Shown here: one piece after another, positions 26,138 to 35,028 of the stretch
Numbering within the stretch: position 1 is the first letter of the stretch
Layout: each line of letters starts with the position of its first letter
NCBI GenBank assembly: GCA_001917665.1
Contig: MNEL01000054.1
Location: 1-46,683, forward strand
Direction: 5' to 3'
DNA length: 46,683 nucleotides
From: Gemmatimonadetes bacterium 13_1_40CM_69_22
Lineage (GTDB): Bacteria; Gemmatimonadota; Gemmatimonadetes; Gemmatimonadales; GWC2-71-9
Position numbers and translations under genes: made by a program
The notes under the pieces: model-generated
Databases searched by the model: none
Told to the model about the DNA's origin: nothing
The model's input: only the letters and a program-made list of their open reading frames with translations

Positions 26138-27066
26138 AGGCGGGGCAGCTGGTGGCGGCGACGGCGGCAGCGCTCGCCGGCATCGTGCTGCTCCCCGCGG
26201 TCGCCCACGCCTGGACTCCGGGCACGCACGTCTACCTCGGCGAGTCGGTGCTGGCGAACCTGCACCAGCTCCCGACCGCCGTCGCCGACCTGCTGCGGGC
26301 GTTCCCCTTCGACTACCTGTACGGCAACATCGCCGCCGACACATCCCTCGCCAAGAAGTACGCGCCGGTGGGCCGGCACTGCCATGCCTGGCACGTGGGC
26401 CAGGAGATCTTCGACCTCGCCCCCACCGACCCGCTGCGCTCGTTCGGACTCGGCTATCTCTCCCACCTCGCGGCGGACAGCGTCGCCCACAACTTCTTCG
26501 TGCCCCGCCAGCTGGTCCTCACCTCGAGCACGGCGGCGCTGGGCCACAGCTACTGGGAGAGCCGGTTCGAGACGCACCTGGGCGACGCCTACGCGAAGGA
26601 AGCGAAGGAGCTGATCCTCCAGGATCACACGCCGAGCGACACGCATCTCGACACGATCATCTCGCCCACGCTGTTCAGCGTCGGGACCAGTCGCCGCTTG
26701 TTCCGCGGGATGGTGCACTTGACGGAGAGCGAGAGCTGGCGGTGGGCGTTCCAGATGATCCTCGAGAATACCCGGTGGGACCTCCCCGACGCCGACGTCG
26801 AGCGCCACATGGCGGTGGCGTTCGAGTACGTCATGGAGCTGCTCGGCGACGCTGACGCGGCGGCGCGCCGCCTGGACCCTGCGGGCGACAAGGCGCTCCG
26901 GCTCGCCAAGCAGATGCGCCGCCAGGCGCTGGACGAAGGCGGCCGCGAGGATCCGGAGCGCATGGAGCAGACGGCGGAGGAGCACTTCGGGCTGCCCGCG
27001 CCGGCACTCGAGTACTGGCGGGCGTCGCAGGCGCAGCGGCCGTGGCGCGACCGTTCAGGCGGCTAG
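26134..27066 (+). CDS. Exported zinc-dependent phospholipase C family protein
   Basis: 310 residues if translation begins at CTG 26134. That start gives a Lys-containing n-region, an Ala/Leu core and a cut after AVAHA, has GGAGGA 4 nt upstream, and overlaps the previous stop as CTGA, like the many ATGA junctions nearby; GTG 26152 is the alternative. The mature protein begins WTPGTHVYLGE, with further likely zinc ligands in HCHAWHVGQEIF and GYLSHLAADSVAHNFF, as in the PF00882 family. The C-terminal third is charged and helical. The substrate is presumably a lipid but is not shown. The 3' end overlaps that of gatB by 12 bp. Confidence 0.75.
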   Translation: MKAGQLVAATAAALAGIVLLPAVAHAWTPGTHVYLGESVLANLHQLPTAVADLLRAFPFDYLYGNIAADTSLAKKYAPVGRHCHAWHVGQEIFDLAPTDPLRSFGLGYLSHLAADSVAHNFFVPRQLVLTSSTAALGHSYWESRFETHLGDAYAKEAKELILQDHTPSDTHLDTIISPTLFSVGTSRRLFRGMVHLTESESWRWAFQMILENTRWDLPDADVERHMAVAFEYVMELLGDADAAARRLDPAGDKALRLAKQMRRQALDEGGREDPERMEQTAEEHFGLPAPALEYWRASQAQRPWRDRSGG

Positions 27067-28491
27067 CTTTTCTTCCAGGATCTTCTGCGCCAACTTCGGG
27101 TCCGCTTTGCCGCCCGACAGCTTCATGACCTGACCGACGAAGAACGGCAGCAACTTGATCTCGCCGCTCTTGTAGCGCGTGACCTCCTGCTGGTGCGCAC
27201 CGAGCACCTCGCTCACCCAGCGCGCGACGACCCCGCTGTCCGCGACCTGGACGACCCCGAGGGCCTCGGCGACATTGCGCGGCTCCCCGCCCCGCTCCGC
27301 CACCTCGGCGAACACGCGTTTGGCGGCCTGCTGGCTCAGCGTGCCGCCCCGCACCAGTCCGATGAGCTGCGCCAGCGCGCCGGGCGGCACCCGCAGCTGC
27401 TCCTGGTGTGTCTTCGCGTCGCCGAGCACTTCATTGATCACCCAGTTCGCCGCGAGCTTGGTGTCCGCCCCGGCGTGTACGACCGCCTCGTAGTAGTCGG
27501 CCACGGCCCGATCGCCGGTAAGCACGTCCGCGTCGGCCACGCCCAGCGCGTACTGCGTCATGAAGCGCTCGCGCTTCTTGGCCGGCAACTCGGGGAGCTG
27601 GGCTTGCTGCTGGGCCACGAACTCCTCGGTGAGGACGAGCGGCGGCAGGTCGGGGTCTGGGAAGTAGCGGTAGTCGTGGCTTTCTTCTTTGCTGCGCTGC
27701 GGACGCACGCCGCTCGTCTTGGAGTCGTACAGCAGCGTCTGCTGCGCGACCGTGCCGCCGCCTTCGAGCAGCGCGACCTGGCGGTCGCGCTCGACCGAGA
27801 GCGCCTTCTCGACGTAGGCGAACGAATTGATGTTCTTCACCTCGGTCTTCGTGCCGAGCGCCGCCTCGCCGGCGCGCCGCACGGAGACGTTCGCGTCCAC
27901 GCGCAGGCTGCCCTTCTCCATGTCACAGTCGGAGATCCCCGCATACTCGAGCACCTGCTTCAGGGTCTGGAGGTAGCGCCGCGCCTCCTGAGGCGAGCGG
28001 AAGTCGGGGCCGGTGACGATCTCGATCAGCGGCACCCCGCAGCGGTTTAGGTCGATCGCCGTTTGCTTCGGGAAGCGGTCGTGCAGCGACTTCCCCGCGT
28101 CCTCTTCCACGTGGAGCCGCACGATCGTCGCGGTCGTGAGCCCCCGGTCGGGCGACAGGTAGGACAGCGCACCGTCGGTGGCGAGTGGTTGCTCGAACTG
28201 CGAGATCTGGTACCCCTTCGGCAGATCGGGATAGAAGTAGTTCTTGCGGGCGAAGACGCTCTTCGGGTGCAGCGTGCAGCCGAGGGCGAGCGCCGCGCGC
28301 ACCGCGAGCTTCAACGCCTGCTCGTTCGGCACCGGCAGGGCGCCCGGCAACCCCAGACACACCGGGCACACGTTGGTGTTGGGCGGCGCGCCGAACGCGG
28401 CGGAGCAGCCGCAGAACATCTTCGACGCGGTCCGCAGCTGGACGTGCGTCTCGAGACCGATGACCGTTTCCCAGCCGCCTCCGGCAGTCAC
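27055..28491 (-). CDS. gatB: Asp/Glu-tRNA amidotransferase subunit B
   Basis: 478 residues from GTG 28491. The start has WETVIGLETHVQL, then CGCS with CPVCLGLPGALPV (zinc-type Cys pairs), ARKNYFYPDLPKGYQISQ and NSFAYVEKAL; the C-terminal YqeY-like helical domain ends with GGKADPKLAQKILEEKL. It phosphorylates misacylated Glu-tRNA(Gln) and/or Asp-tRNA(Asn) for amidation. GTGA overlap with gatA shows coupling. It is the last gene of the leftward block. Confidence 0.97.
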   Translation of the reverse strand: MTAGGGWETVIGLETHVQLRTASKMFCGCSAAFGAPPNTNVCPVCLGLPGALPVPNEQALKLAVRAALALGCTLHPKSVFARKNYFYPDLPKGYQISQFEQPLATDGALSYLSPDRGLTTATIVRLHVEEDAGKSLHDRFPKQTAIDLNRCGVPLIEIVTGPDFRSPQEARRYLQTLKQVLEYAGISDCDMEKGSLRVDANVSVRRAGEAALGTKTEVKNINSFAYVEKALSVERDRQVALLEGGGTVAQQTLLYDSKTSGVRPQRSKEESHDYRYFPDPDLPPLVLTEEFVAQQQAQLPELPAKKRERFMTQYALGVADADVLTGDRAVADYYEAVVHAGADTKLAANWVINEVLGDAKTHQEQLRVPPGALAQLIGLVRGGTLSQQAAKRVFAEVAERGGEPRNVAEALGVVQVADSGVVARWVSEVLGAHQQEVTRYKSGEIKLLPFFVGQVMKLSGGKADPKLAQKILEEKLAA

Positions 28492-29876
28492 GCGTCCTCC
28501 GCCCCGGGCACCATCCGCTCGAGCGCGTACGCCGCCTCGATCATCTCGTCCTCGAGGAACGCCTGGCCGATGAGCTGGCCCCCGATGGGGAGTCCCTTGA
28601 TCCGCCCGATGGGCAGCGACATCGCCGGCAGGCCGGCGAGGTTCGCCGTCACGACGAAGATGTCCGACAGGTACATCGCGACCGGGTCGGCGAGCTTCTC
28701 GCCCGCCTTGAACGCCGGCGTGGGCGTGGTCGGCGTGAACAGCAGGTCCACGCCGCGGTCGAACACGTTCCGGAAGTCCTGGGCGATCAGAGCGCGCATC
28801 TGCTGCGCCCGCCGGTAATAGGCGTCGTAGTAGCCCGACGACAGCACGTACGTCCCGACCAGGATGCGCCGGCGCACCTCGGGTCCGAACCCCTCCCCCC
28901 GGGTGGTGCGGTACAGCGTCCGCAGGTCGAGCGCGCCGTCGTAACGCGGTCCGTAGCGCGCGCCGTCGTAGCGCGCCAGGTTGGACGACGCCTCGGCCGG
29001 GGCGATGATGTAGTAGGTCGGCACGGCGTACTGGGTGTGCGGCAACGACACCTCGCGCACCGCGGCCCCCAGCTCCTTCAGCACCCGGATCGCCCGATCG
29101 CAGGCGCGCCGCACGGCGGGATCCAAGTCCGGTGGGAAGTACTCCTTCGCGATCCCGATCACGAACCCTTGCAGCGACTCGGGAACGGTGGGGAGGCGCA
29201 ACGGGTCGCGCGCCTCGCAGGTCGAGTCCCGGGGGTCCCGCCCGCTGATCACCGAGAGCACGCGGGCGGCGTCGTGGACACTCCGCCCGAACACGCCGAT
29301 CTGATCGAGCGACGAGCCGAAGGCCACGAGCCCGTAGCGGGACACCCGGCCGTACGTCGGCTTGATGCCCACGATGCCGCAGAACGACGCGGGCTGGCGC
29401 ACCGAGCCGCCGGTCTCCGACCCCAGGCCCGCGGGCACGGCGCCCGCGGCCACGAGCGCCGCCGACCCGCCCGACGAGCCGCCCGGCACGCGTGTCTTGT
29501 CGAAGGGGTGGAGCGCCCGGCCGTACGCCGAGTGCTCGGTGGAGGATCCCATCCCGAATTCGTCGCAGTTCGTCTTGCCGGCGACCAGCGCGCCCGCGGC
29601 CTTGAGCTTCGCCACCGCCGTCGCCTCGTACGGCGAGCGGTAGCCCGCGAGGATCTTCGACCCGCAGGTGGTCGTGAACTCGAGCGTGCAGATATTGTCC
29701 TTGACCGCGACCGGCATCCCGTACAGCACGCCGGACGGATGCGCGGCCTGGCCCTGCTTCTGGAGCGATTGCCGGAGCTCCTTCGGCGGCGTGAGACAGG
29801 CGTTGAGGCGCTTGGCTTTGACGATCCGGTCGGCCGCCGCCTTGGCGTTCGCGAGCGCCTCGCCGGGATCGCTCAT
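28488..29876 (-). CDS. gatA: Asp/Glu-tRNA amidotransferase subunit A
   Basis: 462 residues. The amidase-signature triad is present: Lys59 (PVAVKDN), Ser134 (GGSSGGS) and Ser158 (GSETGGSVRQPAS); the spacings of 75 and 24 residues equal those of S. aureus GatA. It releases ammonia from glutamine for transfer to the tRNA-bound substrate. Unlike its neighbours it is separated from gatC by 103 bp, which are filled by small hairpins. Confidence 0.97.
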   Translation of the reverse strand: MSDPGEALANAKAAADRIVKAKRLNACLTPPKELRQSLQKQGQAAHPSGVLYGMPVAVKDNICTLEFTTTCGSKILAGYRSPYEATAVAKLKAAGALVAGKTNCDEFGMGSSTEHSAYGRALHPFDKTRVPGGSSGGSAALVAAGAVPAGLGSETGGSVRQPASFCGIVGIKPTYGRVSRYGLVAFGSSLDQIGVFGRSVHDAARVLSVISGRDPRDSTCEARDPLRLPTVPESLQGFVIGIAKEYFPPDLDPAVRRACDRAIRVLKELGAAVREVSLPHTQYAVPTYYIIAPAEASSNLARYDGARYGPRYDGALDLRTLYRTTRGEGFGPEVRRRILVGTYVLSSGYYDAYYRRAQQMRALIAQDFRNVFDRGVDLLFTPTTPTPAFKAGEKLADPVAMYLSDIFVVTANLAGLPAMSLPIGRIKGLPIGGQLIGQAFLEDEMIEAAYALERMVPGAEDA

Positions 29877-29890
29877 CGTCCGTCTCTATC

Positions 29891-29974
29891 GCGGCTGAAG
29901 CCGCGGCTCGGCGCTGCCGCTGAAGCGGCCGTGGGCCCGTTTACGGGCAGACGTCGAGCCGCGAGTTCACTCGC
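29891..29974. repeat. Cluster of four short tetraloop hairpins between gatC and gatA
   Basis: Four perfect hairpins with 5-bp stems and 4-nt loops lie in a row: GCGGC-TGAA-GCCGC (29891-29904), GCCGC-TGAA-GCGGC (29916-29929), GCCCG-TTTA-CGGGC (29935-29948) and GCGAG-TTCA-CTCGC (29961-29974). Loops are always TRAA or its complement TTYA. They occupy most of the 103-bp gatC-gatA gap, the only real gap inside this operon. They could stabilise or end mRNA; there is no T-tract. Confidence 0.7.
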
Positions 29975-29979
29975 GCTGC

Positions 29980-30285
29980 TCACTGATCCTCTTCTTCGAA
30001 TTGACCCAACCTCGGCACCAGAAAGAATCCGCCCCGGAACGCCGGGGCCAGCTTGTCGGGGCCGAACGCGAGCGGCCACGGCTTGACCTCGTCGGGGCGG
30101 AACCGCACCGCATCGGGGCCCGGCACGAACGGCTTGGCGCTCTCGCTCGCCGGGACGGCCCCGATCTGGGCCACGAACTCGAGGATCCGCGACATCTGCT
30201 CGGTGAGGACCGGAAGCGTCGCTTCGTCCACGTCCAGCTCCGCCAGCCGCGCGATCGTCAACACTTCCTCGTGCGTGACGCTCAT
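29980..30285 (-). CDS. gatC: Asp/Glu-tRNA amidotransferase subunit C
   Basis: 101 residues from ATG 30285, which overlaps the pcrA stop (ATGA). GatC features: VTHEEVLTIARLAELDVDE, the following helix LTEQMSRILEFVAQI, and the C-terminal FLVPRLGQF. It stabilises the GatA-GatB complex. Gene order is pcrA-gatC-gatA-gatB. Confidence 0.94.
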   Translation of the reverse strand: MSVTHEEVLTIARLAELDVDEATLPVLTEQMSRILEFVAQIGAVPASESAKPFVPGPDAVRFRPDEVKPWPLAFGPDKLAPAFRGGFFLVPRLGQFEEEDQ

Positions 30286-32537
30286 GCGCTCTCCCACTCG
30301 CGCTCGAGACCCGCATAGGCCACGAGCAGCTGCTTGGTTCCGATCGCTTGGTCGTCGAATTCCACCGTGACTTTCAACTCGCGGCCCGAGCCGGAGACAG
30401 CGCGGACGACGCCGCTGCCGAACTTCCGGTGGCGCACCCGTTCGCCCGCGACGTAGCGGGGCGCGTCCTGCGGCGCGTCCTCGATCCAGTCCACTGCGAC
30501 GGGCGCGTGGGCCGCACGGCGCGTGCTGCCGCCGGACGAGCGCAGCGCACGGTCCCACCGCGGCGTCGTGCTACGCTCTTCCACAACCGCCGGTGGCAAC
30601 GCTTCGAGGAAGCGGGACGATTCCGACAGCTCGAGCCGCCCGTTCCGGTACCGCGTGCGCGCCCATGAGAGATACAGTTTTTCGCGCGCACGCGTGAGCC
30701 CCACGTAGCACAGCCGACGCTCCTCCTCGAGCCCCCCCGGCTCCCCCGCCGCCCGCGCCAAGGGGAACAGCCCGTCCTCGAGACCAGCGAGCGTCACCAC
30801 AGGCCACTCGAGTCCCTTGGCCATGTGGACCGTCATCAGGGTCACACCCGTCGGATCGCCGGTCCCCTGATCGGCGGACGTCACGAGGGCGGCCTGAGTG
30901 AGATAGCGCTCGATCAGCGACGCCCCCTTCCCGCTCCCCCCTTCCCCGGCCGCATCCCCGACCTCATCTCCCTCGTCGGCCGCCGTCTCCGCCCACTCCG
31001 CCGCCCCGGCGATGAGCTCCTGCACGTTCTCGAGCCGCTCGATCCCCTCCGGTCCTTCGTCGGCGAGGTACTGCCCGTATCCCACGGCTGCGATCATCCG
31101 CTCGAGCACGGTGGCGGGGTCGGCGTCCCCGTAGCGCGCCCGGAGGTCGTCGATCAGCCGGGCGAGCGCCTGGAACGCCTCCCGCACATTGGGCCGGAGG
31201 TCCGCGACGCGGTCGGCCGCGCGAGCCGTCTCGAGCAGCGGCTTCCCCCACTGGGCGGCCGTCCGCAGCAGTTGGGAGAGCGAGGCGTCACCGATCCCGC
31301 GCCGCGGCACGTTGACCACCCGCACGAACGCCTCGTCGTCCGCAGCGTTCGCGATCAGCCGCAGGTAGGCGAGGACGTCCTTCACCTCGCGGCGCTCGTA
31401 GAAGCTCACCGCCCCCACCAGCCGGTAGGGGATCCCCCGGAACCGAAACGCCTCCTCCAGCGGGCGGGACTGGGCGTTGGTGCGGTACAGGATCGCCATG
31501 CCTTCGTAAGGGACGTCCGCCTCGGCCGCGCGCCGTGCCAGCTCCCCTGCGAGCCACTCCGCCTCGTCGCGCTCGTCCGCTGCGGTCAGCAGCGTGACGG
31601 GCTCCCCGCCTGGGGTCGCGGTGAACAGCGTCTTGCCGAGCCGCCGCGCGTTTTCGGCAATCACTCCGTTGGCGGCGTCGAGAATCACCTGCGTGGAGCG
31701 GTAGTTCTGCTCGAGCTTGATCAGGGTCGCGTCCGGGAAGTCCTGTTGGAACGACAGCATGTGACGCACGTCGGCCCCGCGCCAGCCGTAGATCGCCTGG
31801 TCGTCGTCACCCACCACGCAGAGGTTCGTATGCCGGGCGGCGAGCAGCTTTACCAGGCGATACTGCGCCGCGTTCGTGTCCTGAAACTCGTCCACCAGCA
31901 CGTGCTCGAACCGCTGCTGCCAGTAGGCGAGTCGCTCCGGGTGCTCCCGGAACAGGGCGAGCGGGTGGAGGAGCAGGTCGTCGAAGTCCATGGCGTTCGC
32001 CTGCCGGAGCGCCGGTCCGAGCGCCGCGTAGATCTGGGCGGCGACGCGCTCGAGGAGGCTCTCGGCCTGGGCGCCGAGCTCCTCGGCGAGCAGCATGCGG
32101 TTCTTGGCGCTCGAGATCACGGCGTGGATCGCGCGCGGGGGGTTCGCCTTGGGCGATAGCCCCTGCTGCTCCAGCAGGCGCTTGATGAAGGATTCGGAGT
32201 CGTCTTGGTCGTAGATGGTGAAGTTCGGCCCGAAGCCGAGGTGCGCCGCCTCGCGCCGCAGCAGCCGGGCCGAGAGCGAATGGAAGGTGCCGATCCACAG
32301 CCCCTTCGGATCCGCCCCGAGCAGGGCCGCTACGCGGGAGCGCATCTCGCCGGCCGCTCTGTTCGTGAAGGTGACGGCGAAGATCTGCTGCGGGGCGACG
32401 CCCCGCTCCTGGATCAGGTAGGCGATCCGCGCGGTGAGGACGCGCGTCTTGCCGGAGCCCGCGCCCGCCAGCACGAGCAGCGGGCCGCCGCGGTGTCGCA
32501 CCGCGGCGTCTTGCGCGGGGTTGAGCGGGAGGCTCAT
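30282..32537 (-). CDS. pcrA: UvrD/PcrA family DNA helicase
   Basis: 751 residues from ATG 32537, overlapping the kinase stop (ATGA). Superfamily 1A motifs in order: LNPAQDAAV (Q-motif), LAGAGSGKT (Walker A), VTFTNRAAGEM, WIGTFHSL, VDEFQDTN (motif II), VGDDDQAIYGWRGAD (III), LEQNYRST (IV), VTLMTVHMAKGLEW (V) and CYVGLTRAREKL (VI). The C-terminus (RVRHRKFGSGVV) resembles the RNA-polymerase-contacting Tudor-like end of PcrA. It works 3'-5' in repair and transcription-coupled repair. A low-complexity Gly/Glu/Asp insert lies near residues 540-560. Confidence 0.96.
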   Translation of the reverse strand: MSLPLNPAQDAAVRHRGGPLLVLAGAGSGKTRVLTARIAYLIQERGVAPQQIFAVTFTNRAAGEMRSRVAALLGADPKGLWIGTFHSLSARLLRREAAHLGFGPNFTIYDQDDSESFIKRLLEQQGLSPKANPPRAIHAVISSAKNRMLLAEELGAQAESLLERVAAQIYAALGPALRQANAMDFDDLLLHPLALFREHPERLAYWQQRFEHVLVDEFQDTNAAQYRLVKLLAARHTNLCVVGDDDQAIYGWRGADVRHMLSFQQDFPDATLIKLEQNYRSTQVILDAANGVIAENARRLGKTLFTATPGGEPVTLLTAADERDEAEWLAGELARRAAEADVPYEGMAILYRTNAQSRPLEEAFRFRGIPYRLVGAVSFYERREVKDVLAYLRLIANAADDEAFVRVVNVPRRGIGDASLSQLLRTAAQWGKPLLETARAADRVADLRPNVREAFQALARLIDDLRARYGDADPATVLERMIAAVGYGQYLADEGPEGIERLENVQELIAGAAEWAETAADEGDEVGDAAGEGGSGKGASLIERYLTQAALVTSADQGTGDPTGVTLMTVHMAKGLEWPVVTLAGLEDGLFPLARAAGEPGGLEEERRLCYVGLTRAREKLYLSWARTRYRNGRLELSESSRFLEALPPAVVEERSTTPRWDRALRSSGGSTRRAAHAPVAVDWIEDAPQDAPRYVAGERVRHRKFGSGVVRAVSGSGRELKVTVEFDDQAIGTKQLLVAYAGLEREWESA

Positions 32538-33748
32538 ACGGGTCCCAGGCCCCGGGTCCCGGGCCCCGGGGAAGGCGCCGAAGGGAACTCCAGCACAAAC
32601 ACGCTGCCGGGCCCATCGGGCGCCGGATGGTAGGACAGGCGCCCGCCGTGCTGCTGCTCGACGATGCGGCGCGCGAGCGCGAGCCCGATCCCCCAGCCGC
32701 CGGCCTTGGTGGTCGCGCCCGGCTCGAACAGGCGGCCGCGGATCTCTGGGGACAGCCCGGGACCATCGTCGTGCACGCTCATGCGGGCGACAGCCCCGAG
32801 CGCGTCCACGGTAACGTCGATGCGTCCGCCGCGTCCCGAGAGCGCATCGATGGCGTTCTTGATCACCGCCTCGAGGGCCCACTCGACGAGCACCGGGTCG
32901 CCGAGCGCCGTGGGCCCGGGGCCGGTCGCGACGAGCGTGAGCGTCACCGGGCTCGCGAGCGTCGGCATGCGGGGGCGAAAGTAGCTCACCACGCGCTCCG
33001 CGAGCGCGCCGAGGCCGACCGGCTCACGGCGCACGGGCCGGCCGATCCGCTCGAACCGCTTGGCGACCCGCTCGAGGCGCTCCGCATCGGCCTCAAGATG
33101 ATCGGCCAGCTCGCCGACCGGTGTACCCGGGTTTTCCCGCAGGTAGGCAATCCATCCCGTGAGGCTCATCAAGGGCGTGCCGAGCTGGTGGGCTGACTCG
33201 CGGGCCATCGCCACCCAGAGCCGGTCCCGCGCCGCCGCGACCTGCGAGCGATACGCCCACACCGCCAGGAGGGCGAGGCAGAGGAAGACGGCGCCTTCCA
33301 GCACGGCGAGGACGGTGAACCGGCGGGCGGCCGGGAGCGGACCGTAGTGAATCGTGCCGACCCCCGGCTGGACGATCGGGGTGTTCACGGCGTCGAGCTG
33401 GGTGATCCAGCGGCGCAGCGTGACGCTGTCGGCGTTCGACGCCAGCGGCGCGTTCGCCATCGCGCTGATGCGGCCGGCAGTGTCGGTGACCGCGATGGGA
33501 ATGCCGAGCCCGCGTACCTGGGCCGCGAGATCGAGCAGCGCGTCCGTCGCGGCGTCGGGCCGCGGGTCGTTGAGGCCGGCGAACACGCGCCCCAGCAGCC
33601 GGCTCGTGTCGCGGGCGTCGTCCCGCAGGTGACGGGCCACGACCCACGCGTAGCCGACGGTGATGCCACCCAGGAACAGCGCCAATGCAAGCACTGCGCG
33701 CGGCCCCTCCCCCGCCCACCGCACCGCGCGTCCGGCGTTACCCGCCAC
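32534..33748 (-). CDS. Membrane sensor histidine kinase
   Basis: About 404 residues from GTG 33748, overlapping the serS end by 11 bp. TM1 (about 18-38) and TM2 (about 144-166) flank a periplasmic sensor region of about 105 residues. The H-box ESAHQLGTPLMSLTGW contains His187; the ATPase domain has EAVIKNAIDAL (N box), DDGPGLSPEIRGRLFEPGATTK (G1/F) split at Pro, and GWGIGLALARRI (G2). It phosphorylates a response regulator; none is adjacent, though one lies at 36082 on the other strand. The last residues (SPGPGTRGLGPV) come from a 7-nt tandem repeat. Confidence 0.9.
   Translation of the reverse strand: MAGNAGRAVRWAGEGPRAVLALALFLGGITVGYAWVVARHLRDDARDTSRLLGRVFAGLNDPRPDAATDALLDLAAQVRGLGIPIAVTDTAGRISAMANAPLASNADSVTLRRWITQLDAVNTPIVQPGVGTIHYGPLPAARRFTVLAVLEGAVFLCLALLAVWAYRSQVAAARDRLWVAMARESAHQLGTPLMSLTGWIAYLRENPGTPVGELADHLEADAERLERVAKRFERIGRPVRREPVGLGALAERVVSYFRPRMPTLASPVTLTLVATGPGPTALGDPVLVEWALEAVIKNAIDALSGRGGRIDVTVDALGAVARMSVHDDGPGLSPEIRGRLFEPGATTKAGGWGIGLALARRIVEQQHGGRLSYHPAPDGPGSVFVLEFPSAPSPGPGTRGLGPV
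32541..32568. repeat. 7-nt tandem repeat at the kinase/pcrA junction
   Basis: Plus strand units GGTCCCA, GGCCCCG, GGTCCCG and GGCCCCG in exact 7-nt register. The array encodes the last residues of the sensor kinase and ends 4 bp from the overlapping pcrA start. Confidence 0.75.
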
Positions 33749-35024
33749 CGGCCGGAGCCAAGCGGTCGGTCCCCGCGTACGGAACGAGCGCCGGGGGCAG
33801 GACGACGGCGCCGTCCGGCTGCCGGTGCGTCTCGAGCAGCGCGGCGATGGTCCGCGGCAGTGCCACACCGGAGGCGTTCAGGGTGTGGACGAACTCGACC
33901 TTTCCGCCGGGCTGCGGCCGGCAGCGGATGTTGGCGCGTCGGGCCTGGAAATCGGTGAACGTGCTCGAGCTCGAGCACTCGAGCCACGCGCCCACGCCCG
34001 GCGCCCACACCTCGAGATCGTACGTCTTCGCGCTGGCGAACCCCAGGTCTCCCGCCGCGAGCAACACCACGCGATAGGGCAGCGCGAGCCGTCGCAGCAC
34101 CTCCTCGGCGTGGTCGGTGAGCCGCTCGTGCTCCGCCGCCGACTCGGCCGCGCGGCTGAACCGCACGAGCTCTACCTTGTCGAACTGGTGCACACGCAGC
34201 AGCCCGCGCGTGTCTTTTCCCGCAGCGCCGGCCTCACGGCGAAAGCAGGGGGTGTACGCTACGTAGCCGCGCGGCAGCGTCGCGCCGTCCACGACCTCGT
34301 CGCGCAACAGGTTCGTAACCGGCACTTCCGCAGTGGGGATGAGGAACAGGTCGTCTGGGTCGGTGCGGTATGCGTCCGCTTCGAACTTGGGGAGCTGCCC
34401 CGTGCCTTGCATGATCTCGCGCCGCACGAGGAACGGCGGCTCAACCTCGACGTAGCCGTGCTCGCGCGCGTGTAGGTCGAGCATGAAGTTGATGAGCGCG
34501 CGCACGAGCCGGGCGCCATGCCCGACGAAGACGGGGAATCCCGACCCCGCCAGCTTGGCGCCGCGGACGAAATCCACCAGCCCGAGCTGCTCGGCGATCT
34601 CCCAGTGCGGCGGCCCGCCGACCGGCGCCGCCTCGCCCCACGTGCGCATCACCTTGTTGCGACGCGCATCGCCGTCCGGCACCTCGGGGAGCGGTGGGTT
34701 GGGGACGAACAGCGCCTTCGCATCGAGCACGGACTCGATGTTACGCAGCTCGTGCTCGAGGGCGGTGATCCGCTGACCGTGCTGTCGGCGCTGCTCGACG
34801 ACTTCCGGGGAGAGCTTCCCGTGCTGCTTCACGAGCTGCGCGTCGGCCTTCGCGAATTCGTTGCGCTCCGCCTTCAGCTGGTCGAGCTGGCCCGTGAGCG
34901 CACGGCGGCGGATGTCGAGCGCTTCGAGCTCGTCGAGCAGCTTCGTGACGCTCGCATCACCGCGGCGGGCGAGCGCGGACCGCACCAGGTCGGGCGAGGC
35001 GCGCAGCAGCTTGAGGTCGATCAC
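33738..35024 (-). CDS. serS: Seryl-tRNA synthetase
   Basis: 428 residues from GTG 35024; the only nearby ATG is out of frame. The N-terminal helical arm (LLDELEALDIRRRALTGQLDQL and following) binds the long arm of tRNA-Ser. Class II motifs: CFRREAGAAGKDTRGLLRVHQF (motif 2, split by Gly) and SGVALPRTIAALLETHRQPDG (motif 3). It also serylates tRNA-Sec, which is encoded in this window. It lies 4 bp after the lipoprotein gene. Confidence 0.97.
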   Translation of the reverse strand: MIDLKLLRASPDLVRSALARRGDASVTKLLDELEALDIRRRALTGQLDQLKAERNEFAKADAQLVKQHGKLSPEVVEQRRQHGQRITALEHELRNIESVLDAKALFVPNPPLPEVPDGDARRNKVMRTWGEAAPVGGPPHWEIAEQLGLVDFVRGAKLAGSGFPVFVGHGARLVRALINFMLDLHAREHGYVEVEPPFLVRREIMQGTGQLPKFEADAYRTDPDDLFLIPTAEVPVTNLLRDEVVDGATLPRGYVAYTPCFRREAGAAGKDTRGLLRVHQFDKVELVRFSRAAESAAEHERLTDHAEEVLRRLALPYRVVLLAAGDLGFASAKTYDLEVWAPGVGAWLECSSSSTFTDFQARRANIRCRPQPGGKVEFVHTLNASGVALPRTIAALLETHRQPDGAVVLPPALVPYAGTDRLAPAGGG

Positions 35025-35028
35025 CGCA

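Noticed and set aside
24682-27066. Reading the phospholipase-like protein as a 794-residue product starting at 24682
   Set aside because: The first 480 codons are out of frame with the antiporter and coiled-coil genes; the real domain begins with a signal peptide near 26134.
29891-29974. CRISPR-like reading of the hairpin cluster
   Set aside because: Hairpins differ in stem sequence, spacing is irregular, there are no unique spacers of uniform length and no cas genes.
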